A DNA stretch of 64,000 nt from Litoreibacter meonggei (lineage in GTDB: Bacteria > Pseudomonadota > Alphaproteobacteria > Rhodobacterales > Rhodobacteraceae). Numbering within the stretch: the first letter of the stretch is position 1; the number at the start of each line of letters is the position of its first letter. The stretch is taken from assembly GCF_003663885.1 (NCBI RefSeq), contig NZ_RCCE01000004.1, positions 124,001 to 188,000 on the forward strand, given 5' to 3'. Positions 43,404 through 52,795 of this stretch are shown here, piece after piece. Made by a program: the position numbers and the translations under genes. The notes under the pieces were generated by a model. That model saw only the letters and a program-made list of their open reading frames with translations, searched no databases and was not told the origin of the DNA.

Positions 43404-46289
43404 ATGGCCGAGTTGAAGAACATCGAAGTGCGCGGCGCGCGCGAGCACAATCTGAAGAACATCGACGTGGACATTCCGCGCGACCAGTTGGTGGTAATTA
43501 CCGGCCTGTCGGGGTCGGGAAAATCGTCGTTGGCGTTTGATACGATCTATGCCGAAGGGCAACGCCGCTATGTGGAATCGCTCTCGGCCTATGCCCGTCA
43601 GTTCCTAGATATGATGCAAAAACCTGATGTGGATCACATCTCTGGCCTGTCGCCAGCGATCTCGATCGAGCAGAAAACAACATCTAAGAACCCGCGCTCC
43701 ACTGTCGGCACGGTTACCGAGATTTACGACTACATGCGCTTGCTGTTCGCGCGCATCGGCGCCCCCTACAGCCCCGCCACGGGCAAACCCATCGAAGCAC
43801 AGCAAGTGCAAGATATGGTCGACCGAGTCATGGCGATGGAGGAGGGGACGCGCGGCTATCTGCTGGCCCCGATCATCCGTGATCGGAAGGGTGAGTACCG
43901 CAAAGAATTTTTGGAGCTTGCCAAGTCGGGGTTTCAACGGGTGAAGGTGGATGGCGAGTTCTACGAGCTGGACAATGCGCCCACGCTGGACAAAAAGTTC
44001 CGCCATGACATCGATGTGGTGGTGGACCGCATCGTTGTCCGCGAGGGGTTAGAGACACGTTTGGCTGACAGCTTCCGCACGGCACTTGATCTGGCGGACG
44101 GGATCACCATCCTTGAGACGGCCCCCAAAGAGGGCGAGCCGGAACGCATCACTTTCTCCGAGAAATTCGCCTGTCCGGTGTCCGGGTTCACCATCCCCGA
44201 GATTGAGCCGCGCCTATTCTCTTTCAACGCGCCGTTCGGTGCTTGCCCTGAATGCGACGGCCTTGGGGTGGAGTTGTTCTTTGACGAGCGTCTTGTGGTT
44301 CCAGATCAAACACTGAAGTTATACGACGGCGCGTTGGCCCCTTGGCGGAAGGGTAAAAGTCCGTATTTCTTACAAACGATTGAAGCTATCGCAGCCCATT
44401 ACGAGTTCGACAAGAACACACCTTGGAAGAACCTTGACGCGCATGTGAAGCAGGTTTTTCTCTACGGCTCTGGTGACGAAGAAATCCCGTTCCGCTACGA
44501 CGAAGGCGGGCGGGTGTACCAAGTGACGCGCAGCTTTGAAGGGGTCATTCCAAATATGGAGCGCCGCTACCGCGAGACCGATAGCAACTGGATTCGCGAA
44601 GAGTTCGAGCGCTATCAGAACAACCGTAAATGCGGTGTCTGCGATGGGTATCGCTTGCGGCCCGAGGCGCTGGCGGTGAAGATTGACGGGCTACATGCTG
44701 GCCAAGTGGTGCAAATGTCGATCAAGGAGGCGTTTGATTGGTGTGAGAACGTGCCAGCTACGTTGACCAAGCAGAAGAATGAGATCGCCAAGGCCATCCT
44801 CAAGGAGATTCGGGAACGCCTTGGGTTCCTGAACAATGTCGGTCTCGAATACCTGACGCTTTCACGGAATGCGGGCACGTTGTCGGGCGGAGAAAGCCAG
44901 CGAATTCGATTGGCGTCGCAGATCGGCTCCGGCCTGACGGGGGTGCTCTATGTGCTTGATGAACCGTCTATTGGTCTACACCAACGTGACAACGACCGTT
45001 TGCTGACGACGCTGAAAAATCTACGCGATCAGGGAAACACCGTGATTGTGGTGGAGCATGATGAAGAAGCCATTCGCGAGGCGGATTACGTCTTCGACAT
45101 TGGTCCTGGGGCAGGGGTGCACGGCGGCGAGGTTGTAGCGCATGGTACACCCGCTGAGGTGGCGGCCAGCGGGTCTATCACCGGCGATTACCTGACCGGC
45201 GTGCGTGAAATTCCGTTCAATTCGACCCGCCGTAAAGGCAATAAAAAGAAGCTGACAGTCGTGAAGGCGTCGGGCAACAACCTGCAAGACGTCACGGTGG
45301 ACTTTCCTCTGGGCAAGTTTGTCTGCGTCACCGGCGTGTCCGGTGGCGGCAAATCCACGCTGACGATTGAGACCCTGTTTAAGACGGCCTCCATGACCCT
45401 CAACGGGGCACGACAGACGCCTGCACCTTGTGAGACGATCAAGGGGCTAGAGCATCTTGATAAGGTCATCGACATCGACCAGCGCGCCATCGGGCGCACG
45501 CCACGCTCGAACCCTGCGACGTATACGGGGGCGTTCACGCCGATCCGTGATTGGTTCGCAGGGATGCCAGAATCCAAGACGCGAGGCTACAAGCCGGGCC
45601 GGTTCAGCTTCAACGTCAAGGGTGGGCGCTGCGAGGCGTGTCAGGGCGACGGGGTGATCAAGATCGAGATGCACTTCCTGCCGGATGTCTACGTGGAATG
45701 CGAAACCTGCAAGGGCGCGCGCTATAATCGCGAGACGTTGGAAGTGAAGTTCAAGGGCAAGTCCATCGCAGACGTGTTGAATATGACCGTGGAGGACGCG
45801 CAAGAGTTCTTCAAGGCCGTGCCATCGATCCGCGAGAAGATGGACGCGCTGATGCGTGTAGGCTTGGGCTACATTAAGGTAGGTCAGCAAGCGACGACGC
45901 TTTCGGGCGGCGAGGCGCAGCGAGTGAAGCTGTCCAAGGAGTTGGCCAAACGCTCCACCGGCCGCACGCTTTATATTCTGGATGAGCCGACCACCGGTCT
46001 GCATTTCGAAGATGTCAAAAAGCTACTCGAAGTGCTTCACGAATTGGTGGACCAAGGCAACACGGTCATTGTGATCGAGCATAACTTGGACGTGATCAAA
46101 ACCGCTGACCATATTATCGACATCGGCCCCGAGGGCGGGGATGGCGGCGGTGAGGTGGTGGCGACGGGGACGCCTGAGCAGGTGGCCGAGGTAGAGGGCT
46201 CGTACACCGGCCATTATCTCAAGCCGATGCTGCAGCCGAAGAAGAAATTGGATAAGCCGAGGAAGAACAAAAACGTTGCGGCTGAGTGA
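43404..46289 (+). CDS. uvrA: Excinuclease ABC subunit A
   Basis: 961 residues, the damage-recognition ATPase of nucleotide excision repair. The start is [19 protein letters not shown]. Walker A of the first ABC half is GLSGSGKSS, with zinc cysteines in CPECDGLG and CGVCDGYRL, and signature [16 protein letters not shown]. The second half has GVSGGGKST, the zinc module [17 protein letters not shown], and [16 protein letters not shown]. The C terminus is a lysine-rich tail. ATG at 43404 has GGGGTGG upstream; the frame is open to 43350 but across the SOS promoter region. Confidence 0.98.
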   Translation: MAELKNIEVRGAREHNLKNIDVDIPRDQLVVITGLSGSGKSSLAFDTIYAEGQRRYVESLSAYARQFLDMMQKPDVDHISGLSPAISIEQKTTSKNPRSTVGTVTEIYDYMRLLFARIGAPYSPATGKPIEAQQVQDMVDRVMAMEEGTRGYLLAPIIRDRKGEYRKEFLELAKSGFQRVKVDGEFYELDNAPTLDKKFRHDIDVVVDRIVVREGLETRLADSFRTALDLADGITILETAPKEGEPERITFSEKFACPVSGFTIPEIEPRLFSFNAPFGACPECDGLGVELFFDERLVVPDQTLKLYDGALAPWRKGKSPYFLQTIEAIAAHYEFDKNTPWKNLDAHVKQVFLYGSGDEEIPFRYDEGGRVYQVTRSFEGVIPNMERRYRETDSNWIREEFERYQNNRKCGVCDGYRLRPEALAVKIDGLHAGQVVQMSIKEAFDWCENVPATLTKQKNEIAKAILKEIRERLGFLNNVGLEYLTLSRNAGTLSGGESQRIRLASQIGSGLTGVLYVLDEPSIGLHQRDNDRLLTTLKNLRDQGNTVIVVEHDEEAIREADYVFDIGPGAGVHGGEVVAHGTPAEVAASGSITGDYLTGVREIPFNSTRRKGNKKKLTVVKASGNNLQDVTVDFPLGKFVCVTGVSGGGKSTLTIETLFKTASMTLNGARQTPAPCETIKGLEHLDKVIDIDQRAIGRTPRSNPATYTGAFTPIRDWFAGMPESKTRGYKPGRFSFNVKGGRCEACQGDGVIKIEMHFLPDVYVECETCKGARYNRETLEVKFKGKSIADVLNMTVEDAQEFFKAVPSIREKMDALMRVGLGYIKVGQQATTLSGGEAQRVKLSKELAKRSTGRTLYILDEPTTGLHFEDVKKLLEVLHELVDQGNTVIVIEHNLDVIKTADHIIDIGPEGGDGGGEVVATGTPEQVAEVEGSYTGHYLKPMLQPKKKLDKPRKNKNVAAE

Positions 46290-46381
46290 GCTGAAGTCGG
46301 TGATTGACGCGTGACTGGAGGTCGAGGCTTGGCTTAAGTGCTACGATGGCCTGCATAGAATTGTTTCCAATTACATGTCAT

Positions 46382-46403
46382 TATCCCGATCGTTCTTGGG
46401 ATA
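46382..46403. repeat. Inverted repeat in the AT-rich gap before the VPLPA protein
   Basis: TATCCC (46382-46387) and GGGATA (46398-46403) flank a 10-base spacer. It lies about 120 bases upstream of the VPLPA-CTERM gene, in a stretch clearly more AT-rich than the neighbouring genes. It could be an operator; nothing else is seen in the 235-base gap. Confidence 0.35.
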
Positions 46404-46524
46404 GTTTCTTGAATCTTCCCTGTTAGTAAAAACTTTCTGTGAATTTTAAGATTGGTCAAAAAAGGGTCACAATTCGGAGTGACAGGTTGCTTCAAATTGT
46501 GAATTCTATTTGAAAGGCTATCCT

Positions 46525-47163
46525 GTGGAAATTAAGATTAGCGCACAATCCTTGGCGGTTGCATTGTTTGCAACGACGGCGCTTCCGAGTGCTGCATTGG
46601 CCACCACAATCGGCTTTGACGCTTTGGGTTCGTCGGGGACTGGGTTCAATATGACCGGTCCGACATTCTCGGAGTCGGGCTACACACTGACGGGATATGA
46701 CGCAGGCAGCAACCTGTCGACTGATCCCGGATTTTTCTACACGCCGCAGAACGACAATATCTACCGCCCTTATGGTCAGGCTACCTTAGGGGTTAACTAC
46801 TCCGGGACGACTGTTGTCTTAACTAACGACGCGTCGAGCTTGTTTTCGATTTCGAGCATCGACGTTGGTGAGAATACGAGTTTCTCAGGATCGTTGACAG
46901 CAACTTTCATCGGCGTATTCGCGGACACATCCACGATATCTCAGTCGATTGATCTGGATGGTGTGTTTGGCTTGGAAACACTGAGTTTTGCCGGCTTCGA
47001 TGACCTTACCGGATTTGGATGGACTATGGCTTCGCCGTATTTCATGGTCGACAACCTTGAGGTCAGCACTGGTTCTATTCCGGCTGTTCCGTTGCCTGCA
47101 GGACTTCCGCTTTTGGCAGGTGCTTTGTGCCTGTTGGGCCTTCGCGCTCGCCGCAAAGCCTGA
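46525..47163 (+). CDS. VPLPA-CTERM surface protein
   Basis: 212 residues from a GTG at 46525 with AAAGG upstream; a TTG at 46510 is in frame but lacks spacing. Signal peptide EIKISAQSLAVALFATTALPSAALA. The mature part is Ser/Gly/Thr-rich, low in Lys, beta-strand-like (IGFDALGSSGTG, LTGYDAGSNLS). The C terminus is the sorting signal VPLPAGLPLLAGALCLLGLRARRKA: the VPLPA motif, a membrane helix, and a basic end. Exosortase-type enzymes cut such signals and hand the protein on to the surface, often with exopolysaccharide. No exosortase is in the window. The gene has a strong terminator, and its composition differs from its neighbours, suggesting a fast-evolving or acquired gene. Confidence 0.9.
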   Translation: MEIKISAQSLAVALFATTALPSAALATTIGFDALGSSGTGFNMTGPTFSESGYTLTGYDAGSNLSTDPGFFYTPQNDNIYRPYGQATLGVNYSGTTVVLTNDASSLFSISSIDVGENTSFSGSLTATFIGVFADTSTISQSIDLDGVFGLETLSFAGFDDLTGFGWTMASPYFMVDNLEVSTGSIPAVPLPAGLPLLAGALCLLGLRARRKA

Positions 47164-47184
47164 GGGAAATCTAACATTGTTACC

Positions 47185-47214
47185 AAAATGCCCGGCTCAA
47201 AGCCGGGCATTTTT
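47185..47214 (+). terminator. Strong terminator after the VPLPA-CTERM gene
   Basis: AAAATGCCCGGCT (47185-47197) pairs with AGCCGGGCATTTT (47201-47213) around a 3-base loop, a 13-bp perfect stem ending in T residues. It lies 22 bases after the stop codon. Confidence 0.92.
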
Positions 47215-47249
47215 CGTTCGATCAATCGTTAAACTCTATAGTGGTGTTA

Positions 47250-47267
47250 GTTACGTAACGGGCGCCC
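47250..47267. repeat. Two adjacent palindromes
   Basis: GTTACGTAAC (47250-47259) is followed directly by GGGCGCCC (47260-47267); both are perfect palindromes. They lie between convergent genes, so a promoter role is not expected. Significance is unclear. Confidence 0.3.
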
Positions 47268-47382
47268 TGCTAAGTTGTCTGACCCTGATCTGGAGAGCGG
47301 ATTCGATAGGCCGTTGCCAAACGCGGGGCTTAGACGTGGGCTCAACTCGTCAGAATACATCCTGACCAAACAGGCAACTGCC

Positions 47383-48591
47383 TTAGTCTGCCAGCACCGT
47401 CTTGATCTCGGCGCCGCTCTCAAGTGTCTTATGAACGGGGCACTTGTCGGCGATCTCCAGTAGGCGCTGCCGCTGGGCTTCATCCAGCTCGCCTTCCAGA
47501 TGTATTTCTCGATTGAACTGGTCGATTTTTGACGGCCCGCCCGCATCTTGCGCGTGCATAGCGTTGTGGGTCACGTCTACCCAAACTCGGGTTAGGGGCC
47601 ATTTCTTGCGCCGCGCATACATGCGGATTGTCATCGACGTGCAGGCACCCAGACCTGAGGATAGCAGTCCGTATGGCGACATACCGCGATTGGTTCCGCC
47701 GTAGGCCAACGGTTCATCCGCCTGAACGTGATGGTGAGGGCCTGAGTTAATGTCTTGCAGGAATCCGTCTGGATCGGCCTCTGTTACACGAACAACGCCC
47801 TCTGGCGCGCCAATGGGCGGCGCTGGTGGGCGCAGGTCTAAGTCTTTCGATGCCCAGCCTGCAATCACAGTGGCGACATATTCAGCGTCTTCAGGGCGAG
47901 TGACCAGATGGTCAGCATGGCAGAGCGTCACGAAACTCTTGGGATGCTTCGCGTGTTGGAAAATCTGTGCCGCGTTGTCGATGCTGACGGTGTCGTCGAG
48001 CGGAGCGTGCAGAACCAATAGTGACTTGTTCAGATTGCGAATGGAGTCCACAAGATTTTCGGCGGCCACGTCATCAACGAAGTCTCGCCCAATACGAACC
48101 GGACGGCCTCCCAACATCACTTCTCCAACCCCCTTTGCCTGTATCTCGGTTAAGGCATCATTGAAATTGTGGGTCACATGGCCGGGATCAAAGGGCGCGC
48201 CGATAGTCACGACTGCCTTGGCGGAATCGATCCGTGGCGCGGCTTTGAGGATAGCGGCGCCACCCAGCGAATGGCCGATGAGTAGCGTGGGGGCCATGTC
48301 GATGCTGTCCAAATGCTTGGCGGCAAGCAAAAGGTCATCGACGTTGGACGTGAAGGTCGTGTTTTCGAATTCGCCATCGGAATGTCCAAGGCCGGTGAAG
48401 TCAAAGCGCATTACTGCGATGCCCATACCTGCCAGACGGGCCGAGATACGTTTGGCAGCAGGGATGTCTTTTGAGCAGGTGAAGCAATGCGCAAATAAGG
48501 CCGTCGCCAGATGCGGCCCGTCTGGCATATCTAGGCGTGCAGCCAGTGTTGCACCGTCATGTCCGGTGAAGGTTATGCGTTCAATGCCCAT
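47383..48591 (-). CDS. Alpha/beta hydrolase fused to an OsmC domain
   Basis: 402 residues in two domains. Residues 1-255 are an alpha/beta hydrolase: oxyanion and HCFTCSKD near the start, nucleophile Ser in IGHSLGGAA, and a likely catalytic His in CHADHLV. Residues 265-402 are OsmC-like, with a peroxidatic Cys in LGACTSMTIRMYA and the second in KCPVHKTLES. OsmC proteins reduce organic hydroperoxides; the hydrolase may release or hydrolyse an ester. The fusion is a known domain pairing, and the substrate is unknown. It is convergent with the VPLPA gene. Two adjacent palindromes lie in the gap (47250-47267). Confidence 0.93.
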   Translation of the reverse strand: MGIERITFTGHDGATLAARLDMPDGPHLATALFAHCFTCSKDIPAAKRISARLAGMGIAVMRFDFTGLGHSDGEFENTTFTSNVDDLLLAAKHLDSIDMAPTLLIGHSLGGAAILKAAPRIDSAKAVVTIGAPFDPGHVTHNFNDALTEIQAKGVGEVMLGGRPVRIGRDFVDDVAAENLVDSIRNLNKSLLVLHAPLDDTVSIDNAAQIFQHAKHPKSFVTLCHADHLVTRPEDAEYVATVIAGWASKDLDLRPPAPPIGAPEGVVRVTEADPDGFLQDINSGPHHHVQADEPLAYGGTNRGMSPYGLLSSGLGACTSMTIRMYARRKKWPLTRVWVDVTHNAMHAQDAGGPSKIDQFNREIHLEGELDEAQRQRLLEIADKCPVHKTLESGAEIKTVLAD

Positions 48592-48691
48592 ATTCAGGCT
48601 CCTGCTCGGGTTTCTGCCTTAAGAAATGTAACCCTCAAGCGTGCCAAGCAAGGCTTAGGTGGTCATTGTCACAGCAAGGTGAGCAGTTGTG

Positions 48692-50032
48692 TCAGCTTTC
48701 GCCCATCAGGGCGGCATCAAATGGATATTTTGTGAGATTTTCGTACCCGTCGTCAGTAATCAGCACCTGATCCTCTAACTTGATAGAGAAGTCGCCGCCA
48801 ACCTCGGCCACCAATGCCTCGACGCATATCGTCATGCCGGGCTTTAACTCATAGTCGAATGCGCCCTCCACGTGCCGATCGGGGTAGGCCACCAAGGGCC
48901 ACTCGTCGCACAGGCCAACGCCGTGCATGAGGCAGCCGTATTTTCGCTCCTGATACTTGTCGTGCAGGACGTGAGTGCCCGCGGTCAATTCCCCGATGGT
49001 GACGCCAGGTTTGAGCATCTCCATGTTGGTTTGGATATGCTCAACGCCATGCTTCATCGCCTCGATCATGTCGGCACGGGGTTTTTGGTCGCCGATCCAC
49101 CATGTCCGCGAGATGTCGCAACAGATGCCGTACGGGCCAACAAGATCAGTGTCGAACGCCAAAATTTCATTGTTTTGCAGCAAACGTGGCCCGCATTCCT
49201 GAAACCATGGGTTGGTGCGGGGGCCGGAGGCCAGCAGCCGCGTTTCGATCCATTCACCACCGCGTTTGATGTTCTCGGCGTGGAGTTGTGCCCAGACGTC
49301 GTCCTCGGACACCGTACCTGTGGGACCGAACTCGCGCGCGTAGTCCTCCATGACATACATGGCTTCTTCGCACGAATGGCAGGCGGCGCGCATGGCGAGG
49401 ATTTCATCAGGGTTCTTGACCGAACGGGCGTGCTCAGTGACTTCCTCGCCCTCGTGGACGTCGAACCCGCGCGCCTCCAGCGCCCGCAATCCAGCCACCA
49501 TGATCTTGTCCACGGCAATGCGTTTGTTGCCGCCGTGCTCGTGCATCAGGTCTTCAATTTCAGCCGTGAAGGTTGATGCGGCTTGCTGGACCTTGTCGCC
49601 GTTAGAGAAATAAAACATCGACGCACCGGACCGCCGTTCGCGCACCAGCGGGTTGAACTCCGACAGAAATGGCGAAACTTTGTAATCCCAAATCACCATG
49701 TAGCCATCGGCGCAGAGCAACACGGCGCGGAACGGGTTGTGAGTGTTCCACAACTGCATGTTGGTGCTGTCGGTGGCGTAACGAATGTTGAGCGGGTCGA
49801 ACATGAGCAATCCGCCTAGGTCTCGATCGACAACATGTTGCGTCAGCCGTTTCCAGCGATCCTCGCGCATCCGCTCCAGATTGGGCAGGGTAAGGCCCGC
49901 ATTCTCCCATTCGCCGTAGGCCAGCAGGGTCGGTCCTATTTCGACACGGTCATTATCGTTGAGGTTGCCGTCGTCCAAGCGCGCGCCTTTGGTCGGGTCA
50001 ATTTTTCGCGTATCGCTGTAGTGCTTGTTCAT
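48692..50032 (-). CDS. dddP: DMSP lyase DddP
   Basis: 446 residues. Splits dimethylsulfoniopropionate into DMS and acrylate. It belongs to the M24 (creatinase/aminopeptidase P) fold, and the metal ligands known for roseobacter DddP are all present with one residue offset: Asp294 and Asp296 in AFDTDL, Asp306 in CCDISRTW, His370 in CLMHGVGLCDEWPL, Glu405 in CVEALV, and Glu420 in KLEDQVLI. The N terminus NDNDRVEIGPT and FDPLNIRYATDSTNMQLW also match DddP closely. A GGGAGATGCAGG site precedes the ATG at 50032. No other DMSP gene (dddL, dmdA, acuR) is nearby. It is divergent from the DUF3445 gene with about 100 bases between. Confidence 0.93.
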   Translation of the reverse strand: MNKHYSDTRKIDPTKGARLDDGNLNDNDRVEIGPTLLAYGEWENAGLTLPNLERMREDRWKRLTQHVVDRDLGGLLMFDPLNIRYATDSTNMQLWNTHNPFRAVLLCADGYMVIWDYKVSPFLSEFNPLVRERRSGASMFYFSNGDKVQQAASTFTAEIEDLMHEHGGNKRIAVDKIMVAGLRALEARGFDVHEGEEVTEHARSVKNPDEILAMRAACHSCEEAMYVMEDYAREFGPTGTVSEDDVWAQLHAENIKRGGEWIETRLLASGPRTNPWFQECGPRLLQNNEILAFDTDLVGPYGICCDISRTWWIGDQKPRADMIEAMKHGVEHIQTNMEMLKPGVTIGELTAGTHVLHDKYQERKYGCLMHGVGLCDEWPLVAYPDRHVEGAFDYELKPGMTICVEALVAEVGGDFSIKLEDQVLITDDGYENLTKYPFDAALMGES

Positions 50033-50131
50033 CCTGCATCTCCCTATTGGGTTCAGTTTGGGGGGGCATTTCGACGTCGGCTGTTTCGAAAACGTCATGG
50101 ATTATGTCGAATTTGGATGGTTAAAGGCTGT

Positions 50132-50923
50132 ATGGAGCCAATTTTGCAATCCCGACTGCCCTTCGCCCCCTGGTTGGACCCGCGCACGCGCCGCCTGCCG
50201 GGCGTGGTGCCGTTGGCGTACAAGGATTGGTTACAAGTCGACGACGCCTATACAGATCAGTTGGCATATAAGGCAAAATTACTGGCGGAGCGGCGCGATC
50301 GTGTCCTGATGGTTGATCCGACCTGCAAGGATGCGGCTCGCGAGCTGTTGCAAGTTGCGCTTGGCAACTTACCAAATGAGTTTACAGCGGGCGAGAGCAT
50401 CACGTGCCCTGATGGGCGCATAGTTTCTGTCGACACGGATGCTCCCTTCGTGACGCTGTCAAAACTGCTCCAAGAGGACTTCGTGATCTTGCAAAAGCGG
50501 GGTGATGCACACATCCTTACCGGCGCAATTTTGTGCTTTCCGGCAAGCTGGTCCCTGGCTGAGAAATTTAACAGGCCACTAACCGATATACACGATCCAG
50601 TGGCTGAATATGACGACGGTATCGCGCGCAGTGTCGAACGGATGTTCTCTGCAATCCGAGTGGATCAGCCATTGATGCGAAGCAACGCGTTGGTCTACGC
50701 CGATCCCGACTTGCACCATCCGCATCGTGGTTCCGACGCGCTGCGCGATTCAGGGCAGGCGGGCTACATTCGCTCGGAGCGTCAATGCATGGTACGCCTG
50801 CCACAGACGCAGGCTGTGGTGTTTTCGATCCACACCTATCTCGTGCGCGAAACTGACCTAACGGAAGAGCAGGCGAAGGGGTTGCTTGCCTATCCCATCA
50901 CCCATGAGGAGGCCCTGTCATGA
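50132..50923 (+). CDS. DUF3445 heme-dependent oxidative N-demethylase-like protein
   Basis: 263 residues. The family marks are RLPFAPWLDPRTRRLPGVVPL at the start, YKAKLLAERRDRVL, LQEDFVILQKRGDAHILTGAILCFPASW, and LVRETDLTEEQA near the end. In Pseudomonas mendocina HODM, the founding member, this domain binds heme in a PAS-like fold and demethylates dimethylamine with a reductase. This copy is shorter than the founding subunit and has no reductase beside it. Instead it overlaps, through ATGA, a methyltransferase gene. ATG at 50132 follows AAAGG. Substrate unknown; amine demethylation is only one option. Confidence 0.85.
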   Translation: MEPILQSRLPFAPWLDPRTRRLPGVVPLAYKDWLQVDDAYTDQLAYKAKLLAERRDRVLMVDPTCKDAARELLQVALGNLPNEFTAGESITCPDGRIVSVDTDAPFVTLSKLLQEDFVILQKRGDAHILTGAILCFPASWSLAEKFNRPLTDIHDPVAEYDDGIARSVERMFSAIRVDQPLMRSNALVYADPDLHHPHRGSDALRDSGQAGYIRSERQCMVRLPQTQAVVFSIHTYLVRETDLTEEQAKGLLAYPITHEEALS

Positions 50924-52110
50924 GCAACGTCAAAGCACAGTACGAGGCTTACCCATATCCCGAGCGTGATCCAAAGGATGAGAAAAAGCGGCTCATCACC
51001 GGCTCGCCCTCGCATCCGTTGGAAATAGATCACCACCTATTCGGCGGCCAAAGGGATTGGGCGAGAGGCACGAAAATACTGGTCGCAGGCGGTGGCACCG
51101 GAGATGCGCTGATTCAACTTGCACAAGTGCTTACAAGCGCAAGAAAAGACTATGATATAACCTATATTGATCTCTCCACGGCATCCCGAAAAATTGCCGA
51201 GGCTCGCGCCAAAGCACGCGGACTTAACGGCATCACATTTGTTACTGGAAGCCTGCTGGACGCGGCGCGATATGGGCCGTTCGATTACATCGATTGTTGC
51301 GGGGTGCTGCATCATTTGCCAGACCCGCAAAAGGGCTTTGACGCGCTCGCAGCAGCTCTCAGCTCCCATGGCGGCATCGGCCTCATGGTCTACGCACCTT
51401 ACGGGCGATCCGGCGTCTATCCCTTACAGGAGGCATTTGGGGATTTGACAAAGGGTCTACCACCGAAGGAGCAGCTTGCCCGCGCCAAGTCCATGTTCAA
51501 GGCGCTGCCGGACAGCCATCCTTTCAAGCGCAATCCGCACTTAGTAGACCACAAGCAAGGTGATGCAGGCTTCTATGATTTGCTCCTTCACTCACAGGAT
51601 CGGCCCTATGCGTTCGATCAACTCGCTATGTCGTTGAGCGTGTCAGGGCTGGCATTGGCAGGCGTTCCACAGCCGTATTTATACGACCTTAACCGTTTTG
51701 CGACACGGCCCGAGGATATGGATGATATAACGGCCATGGCGCTAGCTGAAAAATTGGACGGCACCATTAAAACGCATGTGGTTTATGCTCGACCTGTTGA
51801 TGCAACCCCGACGATGTCAGGGAAAACAGATCAGGCTGTTCCGCATTTGAAGGGCGTATCTGGTAAGGCTATGGCGCAGGCGGTCGCGGCCAACGGGCAA
51901 ATTCCGGTGACCTTGAATGGAGTGCAGCATAGCGTTGTTCTTCCGAAAGCGGCCGCGCCCATTTTGGCGGGTATCGACGGGCGTCGAAACATAGCCGCGT
52001 TGAAGGCAGGGTCCGGGTTGGACCCGTTGGCATGGGCGGGGATCTGGCCGAAGACTTCGCGCAGTTTGGAGCAGTTTGGATTGCTGCTTTACTCTAGGCT
52101 GTTGGCTTAA
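50920..52110 (+). CDS. SAM-dependent methyltransferase with C-terminal extension
   Basis: 396 residues. The class I fold begins KILVAGGGTGDALIQLA (SAM glycine loop at 56-62), with YIDLSTASRKIAEAR (ribose-binding acidic strand), and DYIDCCGVLHHLPDP (motif IV). It starts VKAQYEAYPYPERDPKDE, a conserved lead common to this uncharacterised group. The last 120 residues form a separate small domain ending AGIDGRRNIAALKAG. The start overlaps the DUF3445 stop by four bases, so the two are made together. Substrate unknown. The tight coupling of a demethylase-like protein and a methyltransferase suggests they act on one molecule. Confidence 0.88.
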   Translation: MSNVKAQYEAYPYPERDPKDEKKRLITGSPSHPLEIDHHLFGGQRDWARGTKILVAGGGTGDALIQLAQVLTSARKDYDITYIDLSTASRKIAEARAKARGLNGITFVTGSLLDAARYGPFDYIDCCGVLHHLPDPQKGFDALAAALSSHGGIGLMVYAPYGRSGVYPLQEAFGDLTKGLPPKEQLARAKSMFKALPDSHPFKRNPHLVDHKQGDAGFYDLLLHSQDRPYAFDQLAMSLSVSGLALAGVPQPYLYDLNRFATRPEDMDDITAMALAEKLDGTIKTHVVYARPVDATPTMSGKTDQAVPHLKGVSGKAMAQAVAANGQIPVTLNGVQHSVVLPKAAAPILAGIDGRRNIAALKAGSGLDPLAWAGIWPKTSRSLEQFGLLLYSRLLA

Positions 52111-52210
52111 ACCTCACAGTTTTTCTATATTGGAAACAATCATGTGGCGCAGTTTGCCTTGACGCAGTAACATCTTGGGAAACTGTCCAATAGCGGGATC
52201 GAGCATTCTT

Positions 52211-52642
52211 ATGGCCACCAAACCCAAGCCCACAAGCACGATAAAAACCAAGCGCTCAACAACACGCGCGGCAAGTACAACGCCTAAAGCGGCGGCCAAA
52301 ACAACGCCGAAATCAAGTGTTTCACCAACAAAAGCAGCGGCGATTTCCGGGGCGGGCGGGCATTCTGACGCTCCTGAGTTGACCAAAAAAGAGATGGTTG
52401 ATCGCATGGTGGCCCAAAGTGGTATGAAAAAGGGCGACGCCCGAAGAGCGCTAGAAGCGACGATGGCGGCGATGTCTGATGCGCTGCGGGAAGGGAACAA
52501 CCTCTCGCTGGCGCCATTGGGAAAGATGAAAATTTCGCGAACCAAAGATACGCCAAACGGCAAATTGGTGGTCTTGCGCATTAAGTTAAAGGACCCTGTA
52601 TCTGCGATGCCCAAAGACCCTCTTGCGGGGCTCACCGAGTAA
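52211..52642 (+). CDS. HU-family DNA-binding protein with basic N-terminal tail
   Basis: 143 residues. Residues 1-55 form a disordered tail rich in Lys, Thr, Ser, Ala and Pro (KPKPTSTIKTKRSTTRAA), like eukaryotic histone tails. Residues 57-135 are a bacterial HU/IHF fold: ELTKKEMVDRMVAQSGMKKGDARRALEA, then NLSLAPLGKMKISR as the beta-arm region and RIKLKDPVS. HU bends DNA and organises the nucleoid. The tail is lacking in plain HU but is known in some alphaproteobacterial paralogs. The ATG at 52211 was picked as it begins the Lys-rich tail. It precedes tRNA-Val by 19 bases. Confidence 0.85.
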   Translation: MATKPKPTSTIKTKRSTTRAASTTPKAAAKTTPKSSVSPTKAAAISGAGGHSDAPELTKKEMVDRMVAQSGMKKGDARRALEATMAAMSDALREGNNLSLAPLGKMKISRTKDTPNGKLVVLRIKLKDPVSAMPKDPLAGLTE

Positions 52643-52661
52643 CGCTAAACCGCCCGCCATC

Positions 52662-52736
52662 GGGTGATTAGCTCAGTGGTAGAGCGCTTCGTTCACATCG
52701 AAGATGTCAGGAGTTCAAATCTCTTATCACCCACCA
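52662..52736 (+). tRNA. tRNA-Val (CAC)
   Basis: 75 bases, with encoded CCA. Acceptor stem GGGTGAT/ATCACCC, anticodon stem CTTCG/CGAAG, loop TTCACAT with anticodon CAC, which reads the GTG valine codon. All stems are intact. Confidence 0.95.
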
Positions 52737-52795
52737 GATTTGGCGCGCCCCGCGGTTTTCGCGTTGGGCGCGTCCTTGGTTTATGAGGTCTCACC

